NCBI RefSeq assembly: GCF_009760925.1
Contig: NZ_VRLV01000013.1
Location: forward strand, 1 to 64,000
Source of the DNA: Nonomuraea typhae
Lineage (GTDB): Bacteria > Actinomycetota > Actinomycetes > Streptosporangiales > Streptosporangiaceae
Direction: 5' to 3'
DNA: 64,000 nucleotides
A program made the translations under genes and the position numbers. The notes below the pieces were generated by a model, which saw only the letters and a list, made by a program, of their open reading frames with translations, had not been told where the DNA came from and made no database searches. Shown one piece after another: positions 7,513 through 20,200 of the stretch. Within the stretch, counting starts at the first letter, position 1. Every line of letters begins with the position of its first letter.

Positions 7513-7917
7513 TTGACGGAGAAGCAGGAGGCTGACCCTGGGGCCCTGGCCGATGAACTCCGCGAAGCCTTCATCGGCGCCCAAGGAGAGTCGCTCGCTC
7601 TCCGGGATCGCGCGCTTGCCGTACAGACCACCGCGAAGTCGCGCGACGGGCTGGTCGCCGCCACCGTCGGCGCCAGAGGCGAGCTGATCAGGCTCGACCT
7701 CGACCCCCGCATCTACCGGCGCCCCGACGCCCACGCGCTCGCGGAGTCGATCATCGGCACCGTCCGCGAGGCCAGAGCCAGGGCCATGGAAGAGCTCACC
7801 GAGGTCTTCGAGTCGATCGCCCCGCCCGAGCAGATGACCGCCCATCTCAGCGGCGACCTGGACAGCGTGCTCGAACAACTGGCCGGGAAACAGCCAGGAA
7901 AGGACGGCAGCCGATGA
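7513..7917 (+). CDS. YbaB/EbfC-like protein heading the giant-protein operon
   Basis: This 134-aa protein has the family order of a helix, a beta-hairpin around VGARGELIRLDLDPRIYR, an ALAESI helix and a long C-terminal helix. TTG 7513 is the start, 3 nt behind a G-rich ribosome site. The stop overlaps the next ATG (ATGA at 7914), which in turn overlaps the 13.4-kb gene, so all three are one coupled operon. It is one of three YbaB-like paralogues in the island (also 1876 and 28588). I infer a chaperone, scaffold or regulator for the WXG-like products. DNA binding is known for the family but is not shown here. Confidence 0.8.
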   Translation: MTEKQEADPGALADELREAFIGAQGESLALRDRALAVQTTAKSRDGLVAATVGARGELIRLDLDPRIYRRPDAHALAESIIGTVREARARAMEELTEVFESIAPPEQMTAHLSGDLDSVLEQLAGKQPGKDGSR

Positions 7918-8255
7918 CCGCCGACAACCGGGACGTGGCCATCCGCGAGCCGATCTCCACAGGGCTGGCCGAGTTCGACACGGCCACCTCGGACCTGGCC
8001 GCCCGCTACCCCGACCTCGCCCGGCGCATCCGCGCGCTGAACTCCGAGCGCCCATGGGGCACCGGACCCGAGGGGGCGGCCTTCGCCAACCGCTACTTCG
8101 AGAACGGCGGGCCCACGGACTTCCTGGACAAGCTTGACGATCTGGTCACGGAGATCGCCAAGTCCGGTCCGCTGCTCCGCAAGGGCGTGGCCAACACCTT
8201 GGCCACCGACGCGGCCATCGCGCAGAGCCTGCAGAACCCGAGGGGCCAGGCGTAG
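7914..8255 (+). CDS. Small WXG-like helical protein
   Basis: This 113-aa product has two predicted helical blocks joined by ERPWGTGPEGAAFANRYFE, where WGTG stands at the turn position of a WXG100 hairpin. Length and layout fit the ESX substrate/partner fold, though the exact W-x-G spacing is altered. Its ATG overlaps the YbaB-like stop, and its TAG overlaps the GTG of the giant gene at 8255, so it is made together with the giant protein. I infer that it pairs with the WXG100-like N-terminus of that protein for export. Confidence 0.7.
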   Translation: MTADNRDVAIREPISTGLAEFDTATSDLAARYPDLARRIRALNSERPWGTGPEGAAFANRYFENGGPTDFLDKLDDLVTEIAKSGPLLRKGVANTLATDAAIAQSLQNPRGQA

Positions 8256-11200
8256 TGGCCGGCGGGAGGAACAACTCCACCGAAATCCGGACGCGTCCGG
8301 ATGAGGGGTTCGACGGTGGCATCGCCACCACCGACGTCGAACCCGCCTGGGAGACCACCGCGTTGCCCGGCTGGGTGGTCTACTACCTGATCCCCCTGCT
8401 CACGGCCGGGCAGAGCTGGCCCAAGGCGAGCGAGGCCAAGCTGTGGCAGCTCCGCGTGAGCTACGTGGATCTCATGAACGAGCTCGTGGGCACCCTCGAC
8501 CCCACCAGCAAGGCCATCACGAAGGTCAACGAAAGCCTCGACTCCCCGGCCAAACCCGCCATCTTCAAACGGCTGGCCGAGTTGTACGGCCAGAACGGCG
8601 TGGTCGGCAATGCCGAGAAAGCCTTCCAGTACGCGCAGCAGACCGACTACTTCGCCCGCGAGACGCAGTACTCGAAGCTCTCGATCAACGTCGCCTTCTG
8701 GGTGACGGTCGCCGCCGCCTTCGTCGCGCTGGTCATGGCCGGCTTCAACCCGTTGGCGCGGTTCCTGCTGACGGCCATCGGCAGGGCGGGCGCCGCGCGG
8801 ATCGCCCTCATCCTGCAACGGCTCGCCGCGGCCGTCCGCGTGCCCGGCACCGCCGGGCTGCTCGGGCGGGTCACCTCACTGAGCGGCGTGAGCGCCGGCA
8901 ACCGGTTCCTCACGCCGATGCTGGTCGCCGAGCTGACCGAGGAGATCCTCGAAGAGGTCTTCATCGACGTGTACGCCCAGTACCAGCAGATCAAGATGGG
9001 CACCAGGAACTCGCTCGACTGGGACAAGATCAAGGCCGCCGCCGTCGGCGCCGGCGTGGGCGCGATCGCCGGCACCAGGATGGCCCCCCACCTCTCGCGC
9101 TTCGTCAACGGCTGGTCCCCCATCGGGCGGCTCACCAGGAGCGCCGGCGACGACCCCGGCATCGGCAACGCCTTCCGCCGCTTCCCCGGCCGGGCCATGA
9201 GCATGGGCCTGAACAACATGATCGCCTCGCCGGTCGGCGGCATCGCGGCCAACGCCATCGTGTACGGCAACGTCGACCTCACCACGATCGGGGACCAGCT
9301 GGCCGGCGGCTTCGCCAGCGGCATCGGCCGGTACGGCATGACCAGCCCCTTCAACAGCAGCGTCCTTGGCGCCGCTGTCACCCCGTTCTCCACGCTGAGC
9401 AACGTGGTCAACACCGCCTTCGACTCCGCGTTCGGCACCACCGGCGGCCCGTCCAACCCGGGCGACGGCCCACGTCCCAGCGCACCGGACAGCGGCCCCG
9501 GAGGGGGAACGGGCCCGACGGGCACGGGGCCCATCCCCGCGCCGCGTGCACCCTCCGACCCCGGTGTGCCAGGTGGCCAGGTCAGGCGGGACTCCGCGCC
9601 GGTGGCCCCCGACTCCGACCCCTCAGCCGCCCGGCGGACGCCGCCTGCCGTACCGCAGCCCGAGGGGAACCCGCGCACGAACCCCGCACCCGGCCAGGAC
9701 GACCAGCGGGACGACCAGACCGCCCAGGACCCCCAGCAGGACGACCAGGCCGCCCAGGACCCCCAGCAGGACGACCAGGCCGCCCAGGACCCTCAGCAGA
9801 ACCCCGAGCCCGCCGCGCGCCCGGCGAACGCCCAGGACAACACGCCCCAGGGCACCGCCCCGTCCAATGACCGGGCCAGTGCCCCAGACCAGACGACCAC
9901 CCCGGATCAGCCACCAAACCAGGACCAGTCGGGCACGCAGCAACAAGACACCGCACACCACCAGGACACCAGGGCTGACGCCGAAAACCAGGCCATCACC
10001 GACGACCAGCACCCGTCCGGCCCGCAGACCACTACTCCCACCGACCAGAACGTCAGCCCGAGCACCGACACCACCACGACCACCGCCCAGGCCGACGTCG
10101 CCCCCCAGCCCGCACCCACCCCCGCGCCCGCCACCGCCCCCTCCCCCGACGTCCAGCAGAGCGCCCAGCCGGCGCCCGGCCCGGTCTCCCGCCTGATCCA
10201 GCGCCTCACCCGCAACACCTCCAGCCGCGGCGAGGTCTCCGGCCGCCCGATCCCGCGAACCCGCTTCGTCGCCGACGGCCGCGCCACCACGCTGCCCGAC
10301 CTGACCGTGACCGAGGCGAAAGCCGCCCTGAACGGCGAGGTCGCCCCCGGTGACGTGGTCCCGGGCGCCACGAGCTGGGCGTGGAACGGCAACACGCTGA
10401 TCGTCGAGACCGAGGCGTTCGGCCCGCAGCACTTCCGGTTCGAGGTCGGCAGGGTGCGCGGCCGCCGCCTCGGCCGGACGAAGGTGAACGCGGGCACGGC
10501 GCAGGACCCCCATCGCGTACGGCTGGCGCCGCGCGTGGCGCCGCAGGAGGTGGGCCGGCTGGTTCTGCACGAGCTGGCCGACACCCTGCATCACCGGGCG
10601 CACCCGAGCCAGGGCCCGGTCCGCCGCCTGCTGAACCGGCGCAGCGAGCGGGACGAGTGCCTGACCGGCCGCCTGAGCGAGTACCGGCTGCTGACCCGCC
10701 AGCTCAGGGAGGCGGCCCCGGCCGAGCGTCCGCGTATCCGCGCGGAGCTGAACGCGCTGCGCCGGATCCTGCGCGCCCACGGCGTCCTGGACCCGCGACC
10801 GCCCGCCCGTCCGCGGCCGGCGCCACAGGAGCTGCTGAACCGCCTGCGCACCCGGGACGCGGCGGTGAACACGACGGCCGACGCGCTGGCGCAGGCGCTG
10901 GACACGCAGGTGAACGCCCTGGCCGCGGCCGAGGCGGAGATCCGCGGCCGCATCGGCACCCGCCCGCCCACGCCCGGTGAGCTGGCCGCCCTGCACTCCG
11001 CCACCCGCGCCCGCGCGGCTTACGAGCAGGCGCGCACGCAGCTGGCCACGGCGGCGGATCCGGGGGTGACCCCGTTCGCCACCGCGCTGCACAACGCCGG
11101 CCTGCTCTATGGACGGTATGTGCGCGCGGCCGGTCCGGCGTCGGCGACCGCGTTGACGGGCACCTCGCCGGTGCAGCTCACGGCGCACATCGCCACGCTG

Positions 11201-14200
11201 ACGAGCACGGCGTCAAGGCTGCGCCAGGCGGCGGAACGCAACACCACCGCACCGGACGCGGCCGCGGCGCAGCGGAGCGCCGCCGACGCCGCGGAGAGCG
11301 CGGCGTCGGCCTATCAGCTTCTCGTGGCCGGCCAGGGCACGATGTCGTCAGAAGAGGCGGCCCAGGCGTTGCGGCTGGGCCGTACCTTCGAGCAGCACTA
11401 CCGGCAGGCGGCGGCGGAGGCGCTGGCGCCCGGCGCGACGGCGGCCCTCGTCGACCAGTTGCACACGCGGCTGCAGGAGCAGGCGCGGCAGCGGTCCGAC
11501 GCGGCGAACGAGCTGGACGCCGCCATGAAGGCGCAGGTCAGCGCGCTGTACGCCAGCGCACGGGCGCGGCGGGAGGCGGCCAGGGATTACTACGCCGCCT
11601 CGGTCGCGGCCGCGCAGCGGGCCGCGGCGGCGCTGGCCGGCGGTGACGTGGACGCGGCGCGTTCGCACCGGATGACGGCCCGTTCGCTGGCCGCCCATGC
11701 GCAGGCGCACCTCGCGGCCCGCGATCTGGCGTTGAGCGCCGGCCGCCGGCACGAGCTGGTCTCCAGCCTGCTTCAGACCATGGTCACGCAGGGCACGTTC
11801 GACGCCGGCGCGCTGGCCAGGCGGCTGCAGTACGCCGAGGCCAAGCTGGCCGAGTTCCGCCGGGCGGCCGGCGACCTGCCGCCGGACGTGCCGCCCGCGG
11901 TGGCGCTTCCTCCCACGCCCGCCGGGCCGGTGGAGCGGCTGCGCGCGCAGACGCACGAACAGGTCGAGCACCTCACCCGTGAGAGGGACCACTGCGCGGC
12001 TCTGGCCAAGATGTACGACGAGCAAGTCCAAGAGGCGCAGAAGGAGCGGAACGCAGCCACCGAGAAGATCGCCAAGGCCGACGAGGACAAGGACGCGAGC
12101 AGCGACAGCCGCAAGCGCCAGGCCGAACGGACGGTCCTGCAGGCCGACGACGCCATCGCCGTGGCCACGCGCAGAGCCGAGACCTACCGGAAGGCGGTCA
12201 CCGCGGCGGAGGAGGCGATCCGCGCGGCCGACGCGGTCTTCGCCGCGCTCGACGGCTTCGCCACGGCCGGCAATCCGCCCGCCGCGCTGCTGCGGGCGCG
12301 GACCGAGCTGGATGAGCTGTCCACGCGGTTCGCGGCGGCGTTCCAGGCCACGGAGCCGGCACAGCAGGCGCTGACCCAGATGTTCCTGGCGGGCCCGGTC
12401 GCCGACGTCGGCCCGCTGACCCGCGCGGTCAACATGATGCTGGCGGAGATGCACTCCACCAAGCGCTACACCCCCGAGGAGATGACCCGGCTCGTCCGGC
12501 AGACGTTCCGCCGGGTGGTCTCGAGCGACGGCGTGGTCCTGCGCATCAACGCGGGCAACGGGCTGGAGCTGCGGCTCACGCTCACATTGAACGGCTTCCG
12601 CGAGGTCGCCGACCCGAAGGCCAAGCACTCCCAGACCATCTCGGGACACCTCCCGCAGGGCGGCGGCTCGGTGGCGAACACCAGCAAGATCTCCCGCGAC
12701 GTCGGCGGTTCGATGAACCCGGGCTGGTTCATCGCGCCGTTCGTGGTGCTGGAGGGGGCGACCGGGCGCAGCAGCAACGTCTCGGTCACCAACTCCGCGG
12801 GCGAGTTCGCGCTGAGCGGCGGCGTGATCGACGACCGCGGCAACGCGGCCATGTTCGAGGCCGACGCGCAGTGGACGGTGCAGGTGCGCGCCGTGGACGG
12901 CTCCGTCCGGCAGACGCTCCTGCTCGACGTCGCGCAGGACGAACGGCAGCGCCAGCGCGTCTGGGTCTCGCACGCCTACCTCGAGAGCCGGCCGCGGAAC
13001 CTGGTGCAACTGCCGGAGAGCGAGCGCGGCACGACTCCGTTCCCCGAATGCCCCACGACCGGCCTGACGAACATGCCGGACATGGCGGACGCGGTGACCC
13101 GCGTCCTGCGCGCGAACGGCCTGGCCGACGCGCTCTCCCGCGAACAGATCCTCACGATGATGACCGAGGACCTGCCGAGCTCCTACCGGCAGGCCATCGT
13201 CGATCCGGCCGGCCTCAGCCGGCCGGTGATGGTGAACGGGCGGCTGCGCGCGATCGTGACCGTGCAGGCCAGGCCGGTGGGCGAGATGGCGCCCGTGGGC
13301 ACCGTGAGCTCCAGGCACCGGCTGGAACGGCTGCGCGTCGCCTTCACCCAGTCCACCCTGAGCCACTCCAGCGGGTCCGGTGCCCGGCTCGGCGGCTCGG
13401 GAGGGCTGTCGCTCGACCCGGCCGACTCGGGGCTGCCCGAGATCGCCGAAGGGCTGCGCGCGACCGGCGGCTACACCTACTCATGGGGGCGCAGCCGCTC
13501 CTCCAGCGCGGGCAGCACGGCGATCCACCCGAGCGCGATGCCGTTCTCCGGCGACACGCAGGCATACACCGGCACGTTCGAGAACGTGATCACGATCCAC
13601 CTCCCCGGCAAGGGCCCGATCGTGCTCGATCCCATGACCAGCACGGGCCTGTTCCGCGCCCCCCTCTGGGCCGCCTACCAGCACGGCTGGGCCGTGGACG
13701 CGGACGCCATCGCCGGGCTGCTGCCCAGCGGCGCGGCCGTCCCGCGCAGCGCGCCCGCCACCACCCCACCGGAGGGCAAGCAGGACAAGCCGTCGCCCGT
13801 GCTGGGCAGCGGGAAGAAACTGCTGCGCGGCGCGGGCGCGGCCTCCGTCCAGAACCTCACCGGCATGGCGGAGATGCGCGCCGAGGCCGAGGCGGAGCTG
13901 CGCAGGATGGGGCTGCTCCCCGAGATCAGGAACGGCGTGAAGCGCTACTCCAGGGACCACCGGACCATGGTGAGCCAGTACGCCAACGAGCAGCTGATCT
14001 CCGAGCACCTGTCGCCCGCGCGGGTGGAGACCGGCTACGACCAGGCCGCCCAGGAAGGCATCTTCGTCACGCTGACGAGGGAGCGCACCGGCCGCGCGAC
14101 CGAGTTCTACACCATGCGCATCAAGCTCGACCAGCGGTGGAACGAATACGAGTTCGTCGAGATGAGCCACGACGAGGCGCTGGTGACCCTGGAGATCGCC

Positions 14201-17200
14201 TCCGACTCCACCTCCAGCTCCACGAGCCGCTCCACCACCCGCAAGGTGCCGGTCGCCCTCGGCCGCAGGGAGAAGGACGAGGAGGGGTACGCGCTCGCCT
14301 CGGGCGGCGCCGGCTACAACCGCAGCAGGTCGACGGAGAACACGCGCTCCAAGACGCTCATGCGCAACGACGTGACGCTGGCCGAGGCCCCCGAGTCCGC
14401 CACCGGCCGGGTGCCGCACACGGGCAGGATCGACCTGCTGTCCGACGACGGCAAGGTCAAGAACCTCGTCAAGGACGTCGAGGGCAGCGCCGAGGTCTCG
14501 CTCCCCGTCGGGATGCTGGCCGGCACGAGGCCGAGCCCGAGCCCGCAGTTCACCACCACGCCGGCGATGCTGCGGCGCGGCATGGTGACGCACCTCGACA
14601 CCGGCGACCCCGCACAGGCGATCGTGAAACTGCTCGGCGGAAGGGTGACCTACGACTCCGTCCAGTTCCACGAGCTGGCCGCCTTCTTCGGGGTGCGCAA
14701 CCTGGTCGCCCACCCCGACGTCTTCACGCCGCACGGCATCCGGACCGGCTTCGACACCCAGCCGTCGATGGAGGAGCCCACCCACGTGCCGGTCAGGATG
14801 CGCCTCAAGCCCGGCCCGTCGGAGTTCGTGGGCGAGATCGAGGAGGTCAACGGCGACATCAACCTCACGCTGAACGCCCACGGATACAAGCGCTCGGTCT
14901 CCAGGCGGCAGGGCGGCGAGGCCGCGCTCGGCCTCCAGCTCCCCGGGACCCCGGGCGGCGAGGGGAAGATGAGCGGCAGCGGGGGCGTCACGACCAGCCG
15001 GGAGACCAAGGAGGTCTACGGCCCCGAGCGGCTGCGCATCGACGTCGGCAAGCAGTACCGGTTCAAGATGACCACGACGGGCACGATCAGCGCCCGCCTC
15101 GACGGCGCGTGGAAGACGGCCGAGCTGCCCGAGGGCGCCGTCCTGTACGACCTGCCCGAACGCGACGCCCTGGACATGTACGCCGACGGTCAGCTCGGGC
15201 TGCCGCTGGACCAGCTCGCCGACGCCGCGGAACGCCTGATCAACGGCAACCTCAAGCTCACCGAACGCATCGCCGTACGCTTCATGGCGCGGTACCTGAG
15301 CGAGGCCGAGGCGGCGGGGAACCCGAGGCACACGCTCGAGCAGGCCAATGAGGCGCTCATCAAGATCTTCCCCGCGCGCACCCTGCCCGCCCTGATCCCG
15401 CCGGGCGCCAAGCCGCAGGCGGCGAACGAGACCGTGGCACAGCTGCGCCGGCGCATCCTGAAGGACTCCGATCCGCAGGCGCTGCTGCGGCTCATGCTCA
15501 CCGAGGCGCACCGGCTGCACGACGGCCAGGTGTCCGGCGACGTGGCCCCGCACTACGTCCACAACATCGGGATGAGCACGATCAGGGACGTCACCCTGCA
15601 CTCCGAGCAGAACCCGGGCCAGGAGACGGACGTGCTCACCGAGGTCCTGGACATGTTCGACACCATGTCACCGGGCATGCTCGACATGGACTCGGAGTTG
15701 TGGCGGGCCCTGGCCGGCGAGTACAGCCTCACCACGTGGACCGGCAAGATCGACAACATGCAGGACCACGAGTCCGCGCCCGTCGGCTTCACCATGCGCA
15801 TCGGCAACCAGGAGGAGTCCTACGAGCTCACCATCCGCTCCGAGCTCGACGAGCACCTCGAGTACCGCGGTGAGATCCACGACCACGGCCAGATCCTCCA
15901 GACCTACACGATGCTGGAGGAAATCTTCTCCCAGGTGAAGAGCCTGACCGGCAGCCCGTCGGTGAAGGGCGGCCAGCCCACCGGCGACGCCACCGGCTCG
16001 ACCGACCGGGGCGGCTCCACCTCCGGGACCAGCGCCACTCAGGAGACCCGCATCCAGCGCGCCGCCCTGTTCAAGGACGCCGAGGGCGACGCGCGCCAGG
16101 GCATCAGGCTCACGATGGAGCTGCGCCGCGTCACCCGCACCTTCCCCGGGCCCAAGGTGGTGACCAGGCAGCTGTCGGGCACCGTCGACCGGGTCATCCC
16201 CGCCGGCATGTACGCCCCGGAGACCACGATGGCGCCACCGGCCGAGCTTCCGGCCGACCCCCGGCCGACACCCATCCCGGACGGCTTCGCCACGGAGTCC
16301 ACGACCGCGCCGGGGCTGGCCGACGCCATCATCAGCCGGGCGGAGGAACTGCTCAAGCGGAAGCTCACCCGCGAGGAGGCCAACGAGATCCGCGACAAGG
16401 TCACGGGCAACGGGCGCAACTGCCTGTTCGAGCGCATGACCGACGAGCAGGGCTTCCGCATCGTCCGGCTCCGGCTCAACGGCAAGCAGGAGATCCACGT
16501 CAGCGTCCGGGCCAAGACCACGCTCAGGTCGGTGATCGCCGAAGGCACGAGCGGCTACGAGGGGGGCCGCGTGGACCGCGGGCAGGTCACCTCCGGCGTG
16601 AGCAGCGAACAGACCCAGGTGAGTCCCGTCGCCGGAACCTTCGGCGTGCCCCTCGGGCCGGTGGCCAACGCCGCGGTGAGCATGCGCGACCAGTCCGGCG
16701 ACCGCGCCTCCATCGGTGGCGGCAACCGCGACGAGACCACCGTCGCGGAGAAGGCCGACGGCTCCCACCTTCACTACCGGGTCGACTACGACGTCGTCTA
16801 CGAGACCGTGGACGTCACCGACGACGCCGGCACCACGCCACGCGGCCGCGTCGTGCAGCAGAACGTCGTCACCGGAGAGGCCCACCTCATCCAGTTCGAC
16901 CACGACGTCGCCGCCGCGCGGGCCGAGGCAGAGGCCCGGCCCACGGCGCCGCCGCCGCTGCGGCAGCCGGTCGCCGGCCCGCTGATGCCGCCGATCTCCC
17001 TGTCCGGGCTCTACGCGGACACGGGGGCCGCGGACCACACCGGCCTGCTGGACACCCTGCGCGGGCGGGGCGGGCCGATCCACCTCGCCGGTGACCTGGC
17101 GGCTCGGCCGTACGGGCAGATCACGCAGGCGCGGCTGCTCGCCCGCGACCTCGGCGCGGACGTGTGGATCACCGTGCCGGGGCAGAGCGGCCTCGCCCAC

Positions 17201-20200
17201 GTGTACATCGCCACGCCCGACGGCGCGCTGCACGGCCAGGGGGCGCACGACAGGAGCTTCACCGACCGCTTCGCGACGGTCCCGTCCGAGCTGGTGGATC
17301 TGGCCGACCGCAACGGGATCGACCTGCGCGCCCTGCACGAGCGCACCCGCGCGCAGCGCCCCACGCTCGCCGACCAGCTACGGCAGGAGCTGACCAGGCG
17401 GGCCGTGCCCCTGCCGACGCGGCCGAAGGCGTCCTGGCCGGTGGCCACCGTGCCGGACGACTCGACCTGGACCGGCGCCGGGTCCTACACCGTCACCGGC
17501 CGCCCGCTCCCCGGCACCGGGTTCGTCGCGAACGCGCGTGACGCGGCGCTGCCCGACCTGAACCTCGACGAGATCAAGGCCGCCGTCGACGACATCGCGC
17601 GGCGCGACTTCGGCGGCGCGGTGCAGACCTGGGCCTGGAGCTCCGGCACCACCCTGCGCGTGATCATGTCGAACGGCGCCGAGCACCACTTCCGGTTCGA
17701 GGTCAAGCCGCTGGAGCCGGAGATCCCCTCCGACCGGCTGGGACGCACCCGCGTCACCACCGGCACCGCGGACAACCCCCATCGGGTACGGCTGACGCCG
17801 CGCGTGTCCCCGCAGGCGGTCGCCAGGCTCGTGATCCACGAGATCAGCGACACCCTCCAGCATCTGGCCGCCCCGCACGGGCACACGCACGCGCACCCGG
17901 CCGAGGACGGCACACGCGACGAGTGCCGCACCGCCCGCGAGAACGAGCACCGCTACCTCAGCCGCAAGCTGGCCGAGGCCACGACGGTGGACGAGCACCG
18001 GAGGCTGCAGGCCGAGATCGACGCGGTCCGGCGCGACCTCCAGGAGCGCCTCGGCACGGCGCCACCGCCCGACGACTTCGACCGGCTGCTCAACTGGGGA
18101 ACCCAGCCGGACGAGCTCACCGAGATGGGCGTGGTGGGCCGGCCGGAGCGCCTCGGGGAGCACGCCGCCAAGGTGCGCCTGAAGGACGGCTCGATGGCCG
18201 TGCTGATGGAGTGGGGCACCGCCCAGACGCGCGACCTCCACGTGGCGCTGGCCGCGCTCGGCACCAGTTTCGGGCTGAACCTGCCCCGCGTACGGCCGGC
18301 GGGCGAGCGGCATCTGCTGGTGGACTGGGTAGGGGGCGGCCCGGTCACCGATCCGATCGCCGTCTCGCCGCGTGACACGGTGCTGATGGCGTACTTCGAC
18401 AGCCTGACCGGCATCCACGACCGCGCCACCCACGTGCGCGTGGACGCCCGCGGCCGCCTCGCCCCGCTGCCCAGGTTCGCCACGATGCGCCTGCCCCACG
18501 TGACCAACGCGCCGACCCGCATGTTCTACCGCAGGGACGCCTCCGGCGCCGCGGCCTGGCGGGCCAACCCGCTGACGCCCCAGGACGCCACGGACCTCGG
18601 CAACATCCTGGCCTCGTACGAGGCCACCTTCGCGCGGATCGGCGAGACGACCGTCTACCGGACCATGCTCGACCGGCACCACATGATCGCCCCGCACGCG
18701 GCCGGCACGACCGGCGTCTTCAGGGCCGCCCCCGGGCAGGACCTGCCAATGGCCGACGTCGAGGAGCTGGAGGTCGTCGACGACGCGATGCGGGCCCTGA
18801 CGGACACCGGCGAGCCGGTCCAGGCCGGGACCGTCGTCGATCCGGTCGCCCGCCTGGCCGAGAACGTGGCCCGGGACGTCGTCGCCGAGCGCACCGGGCC
18901 GCTGGGCCGGATCGTCACCCTGGCCGACGGCTCCGAGGCGCTGGCCCTCCCCCTCGCGCAGGCCGGGACCGTGCTGGAGCGCGCCTGGGTCCGGCACGTG
19001 CTCGGCCTGCCTGGCCCCGCGATCTACCCCGCGCCCGACGGCAACGTCTACCAGGCGGTCGGCAGCGACCTGCTGCGCCGCAGCGCGGAGACCGGCATCC
19101 GGCGGTTCGCCCCCGCTCCGGCACGCGCCCGGGCCCCGCGGGCCGCGTCCATCGACCTGGTGCAGTTCAACGACGGACGGTGGGCCATCCGGCACACCTA
19201 CACGGACGTGGCGACGGCCGACGCGGCCGAGGCCGACCTGGAGACGCTGCATGCCGCCAGGGACGGCGAGCCGGGCTTCTTCCGAATCGGCCCGGTCACG
19301 CTCTACGAGCACCGCTTCACCCCGGGCCGGGTGACCGAGGAGATGGTCGCGCCGCTGGCCGCCCGTGCGCTCTACTTCGCGCTGACCGGCCAGGTGAGCG
19401 AGGAGCTGTACGCCTGGCTGCTGGCGGAGAACCCGACGCTCGACTGGTTCGGCCAGAACGTCGGCGGCCTGTTCTTCGTCCCCGGCGCGCCCGTCGTGTC
19501 CGCGGCCGACCTCGAGACGATCACCCGGCGGCTGGCGGAGATCCAGGGCAACTTCGAGTGGGCCGGGATCGCCGGCCGTCACGACCGGCTGACGTCCGCG
19601 CTCGAGGCGTTCCGGGCCGCCCCCGGCGCCGCGACCGTCCTCCTGGGCGCCTTCGCCACCCCCGCGGCCTACGATCACAGCGCTCCCGCGTGGCAGCCTC
19701 CGGAACCGGGCGCCCCGCTCCTGCCCGGCCTCCTTCAGGGCGACCACCTGCGCCGCCTCTCCGCCGAGCCGGACCCCGAGCTGATCGCGCGGGCCGGCGC
19801 CGAGCTGGCCGCGATGCCCGCCGACGTCGGGCAGGTCCACGCGTGGGTGCCCGCGGACCGGCTGCCCGGCTGGATCCAGCCCGGCTCCGTGGTCACCTTC
19901 AACGGCCTGCTCGAAGGCGTCCGCGACCCCGCCTTCGCCGGGGAACGGCCCCACAGCGTACGGCTGGCCGTCTTCGGCGAGCACGTGCCGGTCAGCGAGG
20001 TGTCCGGCAAGCCGTACCACGCCGTGTTCCGCCCCGGCACCCGGTTCAGAGTGCTGGCGACGGAGACCCTCGCGACGGGCGAGCGGCGATGCTACCTGGT
20101 CCAGCTGGGGGTGGGCGCCGCCGCCGCGCCGGCGCCGCAGGTGGCCGCGGCCGACGCGCGCCTGCGCGACGCGGTCGTCCTCACCCCGGGCGGGATCCGG

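Noticed and set aside
12871..15351. 826-codon and similar frames inside the giant gene on both strands
   Set aside because: Composition is dominated by Arg/Pro/Ala as in shadow frames, no start signals; the giant frame shows domain repeats instead.
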